A stretch of DNA of 34,941 nt, taken from assembly GCF_900110265.1 (NCBI RefSeq), contig NZ_FODB01000045.1, forward strand, positions 1-34,941, given 5' to 3'. Shown here in pieces: positions 18,481 to 27,062 of the stretch. The stretch is from Vreelandella aquamarina. Its GTDB lineage: Bacteria; Pseudomonadota; Gammaproteobacteria; Pseudomonadales; Halomonadaceae. Numbering within the stretch: position 1 is the stretch's first letter; each line of letters opens with the position of its first letter. Position numbers and translations under genes: made by a program. The notes beneath the pieces were generated by a model. That model did not search any database. It was not told where the DNA came from and was given only the letters and a program-made list of their open reading frames with translations.

Positions 18481-19485
18481 ATGGTTGTTAATTTACTACA
18501 TAAAGGCAAGATCGGTCTTGCACCGATGGAAGGCGTTATTGATGCGCTCACCCGCGATCTACTGACTCGCCAGGCCGGTTTCGACTGGACGGTGACGGAG
18601 TTTGTCAGGGTAGTGGATACCCGCCTTCCCCCACGGGTGTTTTACAAACACTGCCCCGAACTCACCGGCCGCCCGGTAGCGACGCCTAACGGCGTACCCG
18701 TCCATCTGCAGCTACTCGGCTCCGACCCTAGGGCACTAGCCGAAAATGCCCGCCAGGCGCTAGCCCTTGGGGCCATTAGCGTGGATCTCAACTTTGGCTG
18801 CCCAGCCAAGCTGGTGAACCGCCACGACGGCGGCGCATCGCTACTGCGCCAGCCCGACCGCGTCTACCAGGCCGTCAAAGCGGTCGCAGAGGCGCTAGAC
18901 GGCGCAATTCCGGTGACCGCGAAGATTCGCCTGGGATTTGCCAATCGCCGCTTGGCGGTGACCTGTGCGCAGGCGACGGAAGCAGGCGGCGCAGCGCGCT
19001 TGGTCGTACATGGCCGGACACGGGACGAGGGATATCGCCCACCCGCTCACTGGGAGTGGATTGGCAAAGTGCGCCACCACCTCTCGATCCCTGTGGTGGC
19101 CAATGGCGATATCTGGACGCTTGAGGATTACTGGAAGGCACGCACGCTCTCCGGCTGCTGCGATGTGATGCTCGGACGCAGCGCGCTGGCTGACCCCTGG
19201 CTGGCACCTCGGATTCGCTACTGGCAACAAACCGGCGAACGTTTGGCGGAAACCACTTGGGAAATGCGCGCCAGCGTACTGCAAGAGTACGCCGCGCTCC
19301 AGCGTCAACACCTTCCTGACCGCGTGGTCGTGTCGCTGGTGAAGCAGTGGCTTGCCCAGATGCGTCAAGGCAACGCTGAAGCCGACCAGCACTTTCAGCG
19401 TCTGAAGCGCCTGACCGACTTGGACGCACTTCTCGGCAGCCTTACCCCTAGCGCAAGCGCCCTCGCCGCCTACGAACCCGCCTAA
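18481..19485 (+). CDS. dusC: tRNA-dihydrouridine(16) synthase DusC
   Basis: This FMN enzyme reduces uridine 16 in the D-loop of tRNAs. The TIM barrel begins with GLAPMEGVIDALTRDLL. The catalytic cysteine is in LNFGCPAKLVNRHDGGASLL, and FMN/tRNA-contacting motifs include VTAKIRLG, VVHGRTRDEGY and VVANGDIW. The DusC subgroup is indicated by TEFVRVVDTRLPPRVFYKHCPEL near the start. ATG 18481 is chosen (334 aa); a GTG three codons upstream (18472) is the alternative. It is convergent with the tRNA cluster that follows, a neat but possibly accidental pairing with its substrates. Confidence 0.92.
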   Translation: MVVNLLHKGKIGLAPMEGVIDALTRDLLTRQAGFDWTVTEFVRVVDTRLPPRVFYKHCPELTGRPVATPNGVPVHLQLLGSDPRALAENARQALALGAISVDLNFGCPAKLVNRHDGGASLLRQPDRVYQAVKAVAEALDGAIPVTAKIRLGFANRRLAVTCAQATEAGGAARLVVHGRTRDEGYRPPAHWEWIGKVRHHLSIPVVANGDIWTLEDYWKARTLSGCCDVMLGRSALADPWLAPRIRYWQQTGERLAETTWEMRASVLQEYAALQRQHLPDRVVVSLVKQWLAQMRQGNAEADQHFQRLKRLTDLDALLGSLTPSASALAAYEPA

Positions 19486-19531
19486 GCCGGGCGAAGTGCC
19501 TGAACCAGCCGCCGTTGAACCTGCTGAGTCA

Positions 19532-19551
19532 AAGCGCCTATCGAGGCGCTT
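19532..19551 (+). terminator. Terminator of dusC
   Basis: The 8-bp stem AAGCGCCT/AGGCGCTT with the 4-nt loop ATCG is followed by a run of Ts on the plus strand, about 45 nt after the dusC stop. Confidence 0.9.
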
Positions 19552-19604
19552 TTTTTCGACCCATACGCGGGTCCGACCCACCTCATTTCCTACGAGCCAA
19601 AAAA

Positions 19605-19636
19605 AAGCGCCCTTCCGCAAAGTTGCGGGGGCGCTT
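19605..19636 (-). terminator. Second terminator downstream of the tRNA cluster
   Basis: On the minus strand an outer stem AAGCGCCC/GGGCGCTT and an inner CCGCAA/TTGCGG stem are followed by a T run. It is a backup for the terminator at 19689-19718 and keeps tRNA transcripts from entering dusC. Confidence 0.8.
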
Positions 19637-19688
19637 TACACGATCGCAAGACTAACGCGCGAGCCACGTTAGTCAGGCTAGAAAACAG

Positions 19689-19718
19689 AAAACCCGCTCT
19701 TTAATGAGAGCGGGTTTT
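19689..19718 (-). terminator. Terminator of the tRNA-Ser/Arg/Arg transcript
   Basis: A perfect 12-bp stem (AAAACCCGCTCT with AGAGCGGGTTTT) and a 6-nt loop lie 7 bp beyond the 3' end of the last tRNA-Arg, with a T-rich tail on the minus strand. Confidence 0.88.
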
Positions 19719-19724
19719 GAAATC

Positions 19725-19801
19725 TGGCGCGCCCGGGAGGATTCGAACCTCCGACCACCTGATTCGTAGTCAGGTACTCTATCCAGCTGAGCTACGGGCG
19801 C
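19725..19801 (-). tRNA. tRNA-Arg (anticodon ACG)
   Basis: A 77-nt cloverleaf on the minus strand has acceptor GCGCCCG/CGGGCGC, anticodon arm CTGACTACGAATCAG with anticodon ACG, T-loop GGTTCGAATCC and an encoded CCA. A34 would be deaminated to inosine to read CGU, CGC and CGA. It is identical to the copy at 19870-19946. Confidence 0.97.
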
Positions 19802-19869
19802 TTTTCAGTCATTGCCTAATTCATCAAGCAATGAAATCAGTGTAACATCAAGCACTTAGCTTTGCAACT

Positions 19870-19946
19870 TGGCGCGCCCGGGAGGATTCGAACCTCCGAC
19901 CACCTGATTCGTAGTCAGGTACTCTATCCAGCTGAGCTACGGGCGC
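19870..19946 (-). tRNA. tRNA-Arg (anticodon ACG), second identical copy
   Basis: The sequence matches the copy at 19725-19801 over the whole 77 nt including CCA. It lies 30 bp after tRNA-Ser and 68 bp before the other copy on the same strand, and is probably processed from one precursor. Confidence 0.97.
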
Positions 19947-19976
19947 GTATCAAATTACGATGCTACATCATGCAGT

Positions 19977-20069
19977 TGGCGGAGAGAGAGGGATTCGAAC
20001 CCTCGATAGGGCTATAAACCCTATACTCCCTTAGCAGGGGAGCGCCTTCAGCCACTCGGCCACCTCTCC
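19977..20069 (-). tRNA. tRNA-Ser (anticodon GCT)
   Basis: A 93-nt class II tRNA has acceptor GGAGAGG/TCTCTCC, D-arm GGCCGAGTGGCTGAAGGC, anticodon GCT in CTGCTAA, a long variable arm (TATAGGGTTTATAGCCCTA), T-loop GGTTCGAATCC and an encoded CCA. It reads AGC/AGU. Its position after csrA is conserved in many gammaproteobacteria. Confidence 0.97.
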
Positions 20070-20086
20070 TCAACGGCACGGCGCGA

Positions 20087-20115
20087 ATATTACCGATTTT
20101 GATGGCTGGTGTCCA
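20087..20115 (-). promoter_or_regulatory. Sigma70 promoter of the tRNA cluster
   Basis: On the minus strand, TGGACA (20115-20110) and TAATAT (20092-20087) are separated by exactly 17 bp. They are followed by a GC-rich discriminator (TCGCGCCG), a feature of stringently controlled stable-RNA promoters. The predicted start is about 10 nt before tRNA-Ser. Confidence 0.7.
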
Positions 20116-20193
20116 GCCTTATTCCGATTTTTTTCGCGCCGGCCTAAAATCACCGCTTAAACGCCCTTTAATGAGCGTAACACGGACAGCCAT

Positions 20194-20382
20194 TTATTCT
20201 GATTCGCTTTCACTATTACGTTCACGCTGAATGCGCTGATAGATCTCTTCACGGTGAACCGCGACATCTTTTGGTGCGTTCACACCAATGCGCACTTGAT
20301 TACCTTTCACACCTAATACTGTGACGGTAATTTCATCACCGATCATCAGCGTTTCGCCAACGCGGCGGGTTAGGATGAGCAT
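20194..20382 (-). CDS. csrA: Carbon storage regulator CsrA (RsmA)
   Basis: CsrA is a dimeric RNA-binding protein that binds GGA motifs in leaders and so controls translation and stability of many mRNAs. The 62-aa sequence begins [20 protein letters not shown]. It keeps Arg44, in the region [12 protein letters not shown], needed for RNA contact. ATG 20382 has GGAGA 6 nt upstream, itself a potential CsrA site allowing autoregulation. The frame is open further upstream, but those residues are foreign to the family. Neighbours lysC/alaS upstream and tRNA-Ser/Arg downstream are the classic context. The candidate antagonist RNA is at 30234-30403. Confidence 0.97.
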   Translation of the reverse strand: MLILTRRVGETLMIGDEITVTVLGVKGNQVRIGVNAPKDVAVHREEIYQRIQRERNSESESE

Positions 20383-20431
20383 GGCTGATCTCCTTCTCAG
20401 ACGTTTTATACAACGGGATGTGTCCGCCAGC

Positions 20432-20466
20432 GGCGTCACCATGCCATTATGCGGCATGGTGACGCC
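20432..20466 (-). promoter_or_regulatory. Perfect inverted repeat in the lysC-csrA interval
   Basis: A perfect 14-bp stem (GGCGTCACCATGCC with GGCATGGTGACGCC) and a 7-nt loop lie 50 bp before csrA and 109 bp after the lysC stop. No T tract follows on either strand, so it is not a standard terminator. It may be a leader structure of csrA, an RNA stabiliser at the lysC 3' end, or an operator. Confidence 0.6.
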
Positions 20467-20574
20467 TGCCACCAAAGGCTTTGGCCCCTATGACACCTTA
20501 CCCTCCCGTTGAAAGAAAGCTCACCACCACACGGCAGCGAGTAACTTCAGCGTAGAAGGTTTAGGCCACAATTG

Positions 20575-21825
20575 TTATTCAGATTCGATATCGGACTTAT
20601 CGAGACCAAACGCTTTGTGTAAGGCGTTAACTGCAAGCTCCATATGTTTTTCGTCAATTACGACAGAAATTTTAATTTCTGAAGTAGAGACCATACGGAT
20701 ATTAACGTTTTCATCGGCCAATACGCGGAACATTTTAGAGGCAACACCCGCATGAGAGCGCATGCCAACGCCGACCAGCGACACTTTGGCAATGTTGTCA
20801 TCGCCGCGCAGCTCACCGCCGCCCAGGTCAGGAATAACGGTCTCTTCTAGCAGCTTTTTGGTGGCTTTATAGTCACCTTTTGCCACGGTGAAGGTGAAGT
20901 CGGTGTAATCGCCAGCTGGTGCAACGTTCTGGACGATCATATCTACTTCAATATTCGCGTCGGCAATCGGCCCCAAAATACGTGAAGCCACACCAGGTAC
21001 ATCCGGCGTATTCAGCAGGGTGAGTTTGGCTTCGTTCTTGGTAAACGCGATACCGGAGATTAGCGGTTCTTCCATAGAATCCTCGTCTTGGTCTGAATCT
21101 GCAACAATCAGGGTGCCAGGGCCGTCTTCAAAGCTAGACAGTACCCGCAGCGGCACGTTGTATTTACCGGCGAATTCAACAGCGCGAATTTGCAGCACTT
21201 TGGAGCCCAAACTAGCGAGTTCGAGCATTTCTTCTACGGTGATGCTTTCAAGGCGCTGCGCTTTGGAACATACACGGGGGTCCGTGGTGTAAACACCGTC
21301 TACGTCGGTATAGATTTGGCACTCATCAGCCCCCAAGGCGGCAGCAAGCGCCACGCCGGTGGTATCAGAGCCGCCACGCCCCAGCGTGGTGATATTGCCG
21401 TCTTCGTCTACGCCTTGGAAACCAGCGACCACCACGACCTTCCCTGCATCCAGGTCAGATTTGAGATCGTCAGTTTCAATACGCTGAATACGCGCCTTGG
21501 TGTAGGCGCTGTCGGTATGAATTCCTACCTGGGCACCCGTGTGCGAGGTCGCCGACACGCCAATTTGCTGTAGCGCCATGGCCAGTAGGGAAATGGTCAC
21601 CTGCTCCCCTGTTGAGAGCAACATATCCATTTCACGCGGGGCGGGATCCTCGTTCAGAGCATGGGCCATTTCGGTCAGGCGGTTGGTCTCGCCACTCATC
21701 GCGGAGACAACAACCACTACCTGATGGCCCTGGTCGCGAAAGCCTTTAACTTTTTCCGCCACGGCCTTGATACGGTCGACAGAGCCCACCGAGGTGCCGC
21801 CGAACTTCTGTACGTATAGTGCCAT
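20575..21825 (-). CDS. lysC: Aspartate kinase
   Basis: This enzyme phosphorylates aspartate, the first step towards lysine, threonine and methionine (and ectoine in halophiles, via aspartate semialdehyde). The kinase domain starts MALYVQKFGGTSVGSVDRI and includes VVSAMSGETNRL and the substrate loop TLGRGGSDTTGVALAAAL. Two ACT domains follow from about residue 265, the usual site of feedback inhibition by lysine and threonine. ATG 21825 is the family start with AAAGGA upstream; the open frame extends further but without homology. The length of 416 aa is usual. It lies between alaS and csrA; the alaS terminator precedes it. Confidence 0.96.
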   Translation of the reverse strand: MALYVQKFGGTSVGSVDRIKAVAEKVKGFRDQGHQVVVVVSAMSGETNRLTEMAHALNEDPAPREMDMLLSTGEQVTISLLAMALQQIGVSATSHTGAQVGIHTDSAYTKARIQRIETDDLKSDLDAGKVVVVAGFQGVDEDGNITTLGRGGSDTTGVALAAALGADECQIYTDVDGVYTTDPRVCSKAQRLESITVEEMLELASLGSKVLQIRAVEFAGKYNVPLRVLSSFEDGPGTLIVADSDQDEDSMEEPLISGIAFTKNEAKLTLLNTPDVPGVASRILGPIADANIEVDMIVQNVAPAGDYTDFTFTVAKGDYKATKKLLEETVIPDLGGGELRGDDNIAKVSLVGVGMRSHAGVASKMFRVLADENVNIRMVSTSEIKISVVIDEKHMELAVNALHKAFGLDKSDIESE

Positions 21826-21896
21826 ATGCCGTTTTTCCTTTACGTTCGGGAATGGAGGGTGAATATTATTGTTGCCAACTTTCCTAACTAGCAAAA

Positions 21897-21925
21897 AGGC
21901 CGGTAGCAAATAATGCCACCGGCCT
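21897..21925 (-). terminator. Terminator of alaS
   Basis: The stem AGGCCGGT/ACCGGCCT with an inner GC pair block is followed on the minus strand by TTTTTGC. It starts 7 nt after the alaS stop and separates alaS from lysC. Confidence 0.88.
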
Positions 21926-21931
21926 CTCTAT

Positions 21932-24541
21932 TTAGCGAAGTGTGTTTTCCAACCAAGCCGGGACACTGTTCAACGCGTCCGGCAGCGCCTCTGGCTGACT
22001 GCCGCCTGCTTGAGCCATATCAGGGCGCCCACCCCCTTTGCCACCCACTTGGGAGGCCACATGATTAACCAGCTCGCCCGCTTTAACACGGCCAGTTAAA
22101 TCAGAAGTGACCCCAGCAATCAGGCTGACTTTACCAGCGGCCTTGTCAGCAGTGGCTAGCATAATCACGCCAGAGCCTAGCTTGTTTTTCAGCTGATCCA
22201 ATACGCCGCGCAGATCTTTACCAGACACGCCATCCAACTCAGTTACCAGCAGCTTCACGCCGCCCACTTCCTGCACTTGGCTGAGCATATCGCTACCCGC
22301 CGCGCTCGCCAGCTTCGCTTTGAGCTGCTCAAGCTCTTTTTCCAGGCTGCGGTTGCGCTCCACCAGCGATTCGACACGCGCTTCCACTTGCTCTGGCTTG
22401 GTTTTTAAGCGTTCGCTAATCCGCTGAACACGGGCTTCTTGCTCACGGAAATACGCCAGTGCGTTTTCGCCGGTGATCGCTTCAATGCGACGCACACCCG
22501 AGGCAATACCTACTTCGCTGACCACGTGGCAGCAGCCAATGTCGCCACTGCGCTTAACGTGGGTACCGCCGCAAAGCTCGATGGAGAAGTCATCGGCACC
22601 GATGGTCAATACGCGCACGTTATCAGCGTATTTGGCTTCGAACAGTGCTGCCGCGCCTTTGGCCTTGGCATCGGCGAGGCTCATCTGCTCGATTTTGGTC
22701 GGCGCGTTGGCCAAGATTTGCTCGTTGACGATGCGCTCGACCTCAGCAAGCTGCTCTGCGGTCATCGGTTCGAAGTGACTAAAGTCAAAACGCAGACGCT
22801 CTGCGTTGACCAACGAGCCCTTCTGCTGAACGTGATCGCCCAGCACCATACGCAGTGCTTTGTGCAGCAGGTGGGTCGCGGAGTGGTTACGAATGGTCGC
22901 GCTCCGCAGGCTGGCGTCCACTTCACCGCGTACGTTGGCGCCGACACTCAGACTCCCTTCGACCATTACCCCCTGGTGAAGGTGGTGGCCACTCTGTTTC
23001 TGAGTATCGTTCACCTGAAAACGACCACCATCGACGTGCAAGTAGCCAGTATCGCCCACCTGGCCGCCGGACTCCCCATAGAACGGAGTACGATCGAGCA
23101 CTACGGTGCCTTTTTGACCGGCTTCCAAGGCCGCCAGCGCGTTGCCTTCGCTGTCCACTATGGCGGTCACGGTGGCCTGGTCTTCCAGCCGCTCGTAGCC
23201 GGTAAACTGGGTTTCGCCGTCCAGTTCGATAGAGGCCGTGTAATCCGCGCCAAACTGGCTGGCGGCACGAGCGCGTTCGCGTTGAGCTTCGAGTTCACGC
23301 TGGAAACCGGCTTCATCCAGTGTCACTTCACGTTCTCGGCACACGTCAGCAGTCAAATCGAACGGGAAGCCGTAGGTGTCGTAGAGTTTGAACACGGTTT
23401 CGCCGGGCAGCACATCACCTTGCAGCTCTTCGAGCGCCGTGTTCAGCAAGCCCATACCGTGATCCAGCGTCCGCGCAAACTGCTCTTCCTCTTTCAGCAG
23501 TACGCGGGCGATCTGCTCGCTGGCCTCGCGCAGCTCGGGGTAGGCACCACCCATTTCGGCATCCAGCGCACTCACCAGCTTGTGGAAGAACGGCTCGGCC
23601 GCGCCCAGCTTGTGGCCGTGGCGAATGGCGCGACGAATAATCCGGCGCAGCACGTAGCCGCGGCCTTCATTGGAGGGCAGTACGCCGTCGGCAATCAAGA
23701 AAGCGCAGGAGCGAATGTGGTCAGCGATGACGCGTAACGAGGGCGCGGTGGTATCGCTATGTCCCGTGGCGTCTGCTGCCGCCTTGAGCAAATTCTGGAA
23801 CAGATCGATTTCGTAGTTGGAGTGCACACCCTGCATCACCGCCGCCACGCGCTCTAGGCCCATACCGGTATCGATAGAGGGCTTCGGCAGCGGATTGAGG
23901 GTGCCTTGGGCATCGCGCTCGAACTGCATGAAGACGAGGTTCCAGATCTCGATGTAGCGGTCGCCATCCTCTTCAGGGCTTCCGGGCGGGCCACCCCACA
24001 CTTCCGGGCCGTGATCGAAAAAGATCTCAGAACTGGGGCCGCAAGGGCCGGTGTCGCCCATTTGCCAGAAGTTGTCCTCGTCCAGCTTGGAGAAACGCTC
24101 GGGGTCGATACCGATCTCATCTTTCCAGATGCGCTCGGCTTCGTCGTCGCTGATATGTACGGTGACCCAGAGCTTCTCTTTGGGTAACCCCAGGGTTTCG
24201 GTCAAAAATGTCCAGGCAAAGCGGATGGCGTCACGCTTGAAATAGTCGCCAAAGCTGAAGTTGCCCAGCATTTCGAAGAAGGTGTGGTGGCGAGCGGTGT
24301 AGCCAACATTATCTAAGTCATTATGTTTGCCGCCGGCACGCACACAGCGCTGAGCAGAAGTGGCACGCACGTAGGGGCGAGGGTCACGACCCAAAAACAC
24401 ATCTTTGAAAGGCACCATGCCCGCATTAGTGAACAGCAGCGTCGGGTCGTTGCCCGGCACCAGCGAGCTAGACGGAACAGCCGTGTGGCCGTGCTCTTCA
24501 AAAAACGTTAAAAAGGCCTGTCTGATCTCTGCGCTTTTCAT
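21932..24541 (-). CDS. alaS: Alanine-tRNA ligase
   Basis: AlaS charges tRNA-Ala and clears mischarged Ser/Gly-tRNA. The N-terminal class II catalytic domain starts [20 protein letters not shown] and contains [15 protein letters not shown] and [16 protein letters not shown]. The editing domain has the [11 protein letters not shown] zinc/editing motif, with the second pair in [16 protein letters not shown] coiled C-terminal region and the C-Ala domain ([15 protein letters not shown]) complete it. ATG 24541 is the conserved start; the frame stays open 25 codons upstream, beyond the putative -10 element. The length of 869 aa is normal. Confidence 0.97.
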   Translation of the reverse strand: MKSAEIRQAFLTFFEEHGHTAVPSSSLVPGNDPTLLFTNAGMVPFKDVFLGRDPRPYVRATSAQRCVRAGGKHNDLDNVGYTARHHTFFEMLGNFSFGDYFKRDAIRFAWTFLTETLGLPKEKLWVTVHISDDEAERIWKDEIGIDPERFSKLDEDNFWQMGDTGPCGPSSEIFFDHGPEVWGGPPGSPEEDGDRYIEIWNLVFMQFERDAQGTLNPLPKPSIDTGMGLERVAAVMQGVHSNYEIDLFQNLLKAAADATGHSDTTAPSLRVIADHIRSCAFLIADGVLPSNEGRGYVLRRIIRRAIRHGHKLGAAEPFFHKLVSALDAEMGGAYPELREASEQIARVLLKEEEQFARTLDHGMGLLNTALEELQGDVLPGETVFKLYDTYGFPFDLTADVCREREVTLDEAGFQRELEAQRERARAASQFGADYTASIELDGETQFTGYERLEDQATVTAIVDSEGNALAALEAGQKGTVVLDRTPFYGESGGQVGDTGYLHVDGGRFQVNDTQKQSGHHLHQGVMVEGSLSVGANVRGEVDASLRSATIRNHSATHLLHKALRMVLGDHVQQKGSLVNAERLRFDFSHFEPMTAEQLAEVERIVNEQILANAPTKIEQMSLADAKAKGAAALFEAKYADNVRVLTIGADDFSIELCGGTHVKRSGDIGCCHVVSEVGIASGVRRIEAITGENALAYFREQEARVQRISERLKTKPEQVEARVESLVERNRSLEKELEQLKAKLASAAGSDMLSQVQEVGGVKLLVTELDGVSGKDLRGVLDQLKNKLGSGVIMLATADKAAGKVSLIAGVTSDLTGRVKAGELVNHVASQVGGKGGGRPDMAQAGGSQPEALPDALNSVPAWLENTLR

Positions 24542-24569
24542 AGGGTATCCGTAACAAGAAAGCGTGATG

Positions 24570-24620
24570 CCCCAGGGCGCTGTCGCCGCCACCCGCTGGG
24601 GTCGCAAAGGAACCATTATA
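24570..24620 (-). promoter_or_regulatory. alaS -10 element and leader hairpin
   Basis: On the minus strand TATAAT (24620-24615) is a consensus -10; no good -35 is seen at 17 bp (TTTAGT at 16 bp is the best). The leader of about 67 nt contains a stem CCCCAG/CTGGGG (24570-24601) with an inner GC hairpin. Confidence 0.45.
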
Positions 24621-24727
24621 ACGCAGTTGTCAAACGACTAAAGCCGCAGTTAGTGGCAAAACCAAAACAGACGGCCCAAACAGAGAAGAAACAAACAGGA
24701 AGAAAGCCGCTGTAAGCTAGGGCAGTA

Positions 24728-24771
24728 ACAGCCCTGAGCGGGGTTATAGACAGCCCTGAGCGGGGCTACAA
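24728..24771. repeat. Two tandem 22-bp repeats at the recX 3' end
   Basis: The unit ACAGCCCTGAGCGGGG plus six bases occurs twice head to tail (24728-24749 and 24750-24771), and the second copy reaches into the recX stop. Each unit can fold as AGCCC/GGGCT or a close variant on the transcribed strand, so the pair may slow or end recX transcripts. No long T tract follows. Confidence 0.6.
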
Positions 24772-25227
24772 ACAGGAAAGAGCATAGCGAATTTGTTCAA
24801 AATCAAACCCACGCGCTGCTAAAAAACGCTCGCGCTTGGCACGCTCTTTGGGGGAATCACCCGGAGTGGAAAAACGCCTTTCCAGCGTTTCTCGAGCAAG
24901 CTCAAACCAGTCTACCGCTTCACGCTCTTCTACTGCTGCCAACGCGGCGGCCTGAGTTTCCTGGTCAACCCCGCGTTGGCGAAGCTCGCCTTTAATGCGA
25001 ATTAGGCCCTGCCCTCTGGAAATACGCGAGCGTATAAAGCTCTCGGCAAAGCGTGCATCGGACTGCAGCGACTGCTCGGCCAAGGCGTCTAGGCAAGCAG
25101 AGATTTCATCGGCATCAAAAGTTTTTTGCTGTAACTTACGCGCCAGCTCGGCGCGAGAATACTCGCGCCGAGCCAGTAGTTGAATCGCTACTTCACGTGC
25201 AGAAGCATCCACATTAGAGGAAAACAT
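24766..25227 (-). CDS. recX: RecA regulatory protein RecX
   Basis: RecX binds RecA filaments and limits their extension. The 153-aa protein is made of three-helix repeats: AIQLLARREYSRAELARKL near the N-terminus, then FAESFIRSRISRGQGLIRIKGEL, the family's most conserved stretch, and a C-terminal repeat ending RGFDFEQIRYAL. It lies 38 bp after recA on the same strand, the usual arrangement, so expression probably follows SOS-induced recA. Confidence 0.95.
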   Translation of the reverse strand: MFSSNVDASAREVAIQLLARREYSRAELARKLQQKTFDADEISACLDALAEQSLQSDARFAESFIRSRISRGQGLIRIKGELRQRGVDQETQAAALAAVEEREAVDWFELARETLERRFSTPGDSPKERAKRERFLAARGFDFEQIRYALSCL

Positions 25228-25265
25228 CGAGTTTCCCTCTTAGCACATGCAATGGAGGTAGCGGC

Positions 25266-26327
25266 TTAAAGCAGATCATCATCGCTATCTGTAGCCACAT
25301 CAGCGGCAGACGCTTCTTCCTTCTTCGGCTCCGCCTTGGCCAGTAGCTGATCACGAATCTGAGTTTCAATCTCGTTCATGATTTCAGGATGCTCTTCCAG
25401 GTACTGCGCCGCATTGGCTTTACCCTGGCCGATCTTGTTGCCTTTATAGCTGTACCAAGCGCCTGCTTTGTCTACTAGGCTGCACTGCACGCCAAGATCG
25501 ATAACCTCACCCGCGTGGTAGATACCTTTGCCGTAAAGGATCTGGAACTCAGCTTGCCGGAACGGCGGTGCCACCTTGTTCTTCACTACTTTCACGCGGG
25601 TTTCGTTACCGGTGACTTCGTCGCCCGACTTCACCGAACCGGTGCGGCGAATATCCAAGCGCACGCTGGAGTAGAACTTCAGCGCGTTACCTCCGGTCGT
25701 GGTCTCGGGGCTACCGAACATCACGCCAATCTTCATACGAATCTGGTTGATGAAGATCACCAAGCAGTTGGCGTTTTTGATGTTACCGGTGATTTTACGC
25801 AGCGCCTGGGACATCAAGCGCGCCTGCAGGCCCACGTGGGAGTCGCCCATTTCGCCTTCGATTTCCGCACGCGGAGTCAGCGCAGCCACGGAGTCGATGA
25901 TAATCACATCCACGCCGCCCGAGCGGACCAGCATATCGGTGATTTCCAGCGCTTGTTCACCGGTGTCCGGCTGGGAAACCAGCAGGTCGTCCAGGTTGAC
26001 GCCCAGCTTCTCAGCGTAGCTGGGGTCGAGCGCGTGCTCGGCATCAACGAAGGCACACACTTTGCCCTGCTTTTGCGCTTGGGCAATGACCGAAAGCGTC
26101 AGGGTAGTTTTACCCGATGACTCTGGGCCAAAGATTTCGACGACACGACCAAACGGTAAACCACCAATGCCGAGTGCAATATCCAGCCCCAGCGAACCGG
26201 TGGAGACAGACGGCATCACGACGCGTGGCGCATCGCCAAGGCGCATAACGGTCCCTTTACCAAACTGGCGATCAATCTGGCTGAGTGCAGCATTAAGCGC
26301 TTTTGTGCGGTTGTCTTCCTGAGCCAT
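25266..26327 (-). CDS. recA: Recombinase RecA
   Basis: RecA forms the nucleoprotein filament for strand exchange and stimulates LexA self-cleavage. Walker A GPESSGKT is at residues 67-74. The MAW motif is present, Walker B is [12 protein letters not shown], and loop L2 follows [25 protein letters not shown]. The C-terminal tail is strongly acidic (DSDDDLL), as expected. ATG 26327 has GAGGA upstream and gives [15 protein letters not shown], the family start. The length is 353 aa. A LexA-type box lies about 20 bp upstream. Confidence 0.98.
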   Translation of the reverse strand: MAQEDNRTKALNAALSQIDRQFGKGTVMRLGDAPRVVMPSVSTGSLGLDIALGIGGLPFGRVVEIFGPESSGKTTLTLSVIAQAQKQGKVCAFVDAEHALDPSYAEKLGVNLDDLLVSQPDTGEQALEITDMLVRSGGVDVIIIDSVAALTPRAEIEGEMGDSHVGLQARLMSQALRKITGNIKNANCLVIFINQIRMKIGVMFGSPETTTGGNALKFYSSVRLDIRRTGSVKSGDEVTGNETRVKVVKNKVAPPFRQAEFQILYGKGIYHAGEVIDLGVQCSLVDKAGAWYSYKGNKIGQGKANAAQYLEEHPEIMNEIETQIRDQLLAKAEPKKEEASAADVATDSDDDLL

Positions 26328-26348
26328 GCGGAAATTCCTCATAACAAG

Positions 26349-26364
26349 CTGTATAATTAGCCAG
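26349..26364 (-). promoter_or_regulatory. LexA-type box of recA
   Basis: CTGG-N8-ACAG on the minus strand differs from the consensus CTGT-N8-ACAG by one base. It lies about 22-37 bp before the recA start codon, the usual position for LexA repression. Confidence 0.7.
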
Positions 26365-26416
26365 TAGTATGCCAAAGATTAGCGGCTAAACAAATCCTCA
26401 GCGGCAACTTTAACGA

Positions 26417-26941
26417 TTATTTCTTCTGCGCCTGAGCGCTCAGCCTCGACACTAAACCCGCCAGCGCTTCGCGCACCGCCTGCTCCCGCACCGCTTGGCG
26501 GTCGCCGGGGAAGTGGAAGCACTCTGCCTGCTGCTGTCCAGCACTGCCCCAGGCAATCCATACGGTACCTACCGGTTTTTCGTCGCTGCCGCCCTCCGGG
26601 CCGGCCACACCGCTCACCGCAACGGCTAAATCAGCCCCGCTTTCACGGCAGGCTCCCGCCACCATCGCCTTCACCACGGCCTCGCTAACGGCTCCATGGG
26701 CTTCAAGCGTGGCAGGCTCCACACCCAGCAGGCGGGTTTTCGCGGCGTTTGAGTAGGTCACATAGCCCGCTGTAAAGTACGCCGAACTGCCTGCCGCCGA
26801 GGTAATCGCACTGGCAATGCCTCCTCCGGTGCAAGACTCTGCGGCGGTCACTTCAACGCCAAGCTGAAGGCAAAGCCGCCCCAGCCGCTGGGCAAGCAGC
26901 GATAAATCGAGGTTCTTGAGGCTAGAAACGCTGGGGGGCAT
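26417..26941 (-). CDS. pncC: NMN amidohydrolase / CinA C-terminal domain protein PncC
   Basis: This is the stand-alone CinA C-terminal domain, which in E. coli deamidates nicotinamide mononucleotide for NAD recycling. The 174-aa sequence has the signature VEVTAAESCTGGGIASAIT, then GSSAYFTAGYVTYSNAAKTRLLGV given here as two adjoining conserved blocks (GSSAYFTAGYVTYS and NAAKTRLLGV). VSGVAGPEGGS and KPVGTVWIAW follow. ATG 26941 has GAAGGAG about 5 nt upstream. It is the gene upstream of recA in the same direction and divergent from mutS, an order common in Pseudomonas and relatives. No competence function need be assumed. Confidence 0.93.
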   Translation of the reverse strand: MPPSVSSLKNLDLSLLAQRLGRLCLQLGVEVTAAESCTGGGIASAITSAAGSSAYFTAGYVTYSNAAKTRLLGVEPATLEAHGAVSEAVVKAMVAGACRESGADLAVAVSGVAGPEGGSDEKPVGTVWIAWGSAGQQQAECFHFPGDRQAVREQAVREALAGLVSRLSAQAQKK

Positions 26942-27062
26942 GGTGACTCCTTCATGTAAGACCTTAGGGTAGCGTAGAATACTGCGTTTAGCTTTCTCAA
27001 TGAAATTGCTCAACGAACATGCCGCAGGCCAACCGCTTGCGCCACGCTCAATCAGGACGCCC

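Noticed and set aside
18895..19620. Open frame antisense to dusC running into the tRNA-side terminators
   Set aside because: It shows no domain, overlaps two terminators and most of dusC, and has no ribosome site.
22439..23737. 432-codon open frame antisense to alaS
   Set aside because: It lies wholly inside the well-supported alaS gene and has no recognisable domain or start signal; it is a codon-bias artefact.
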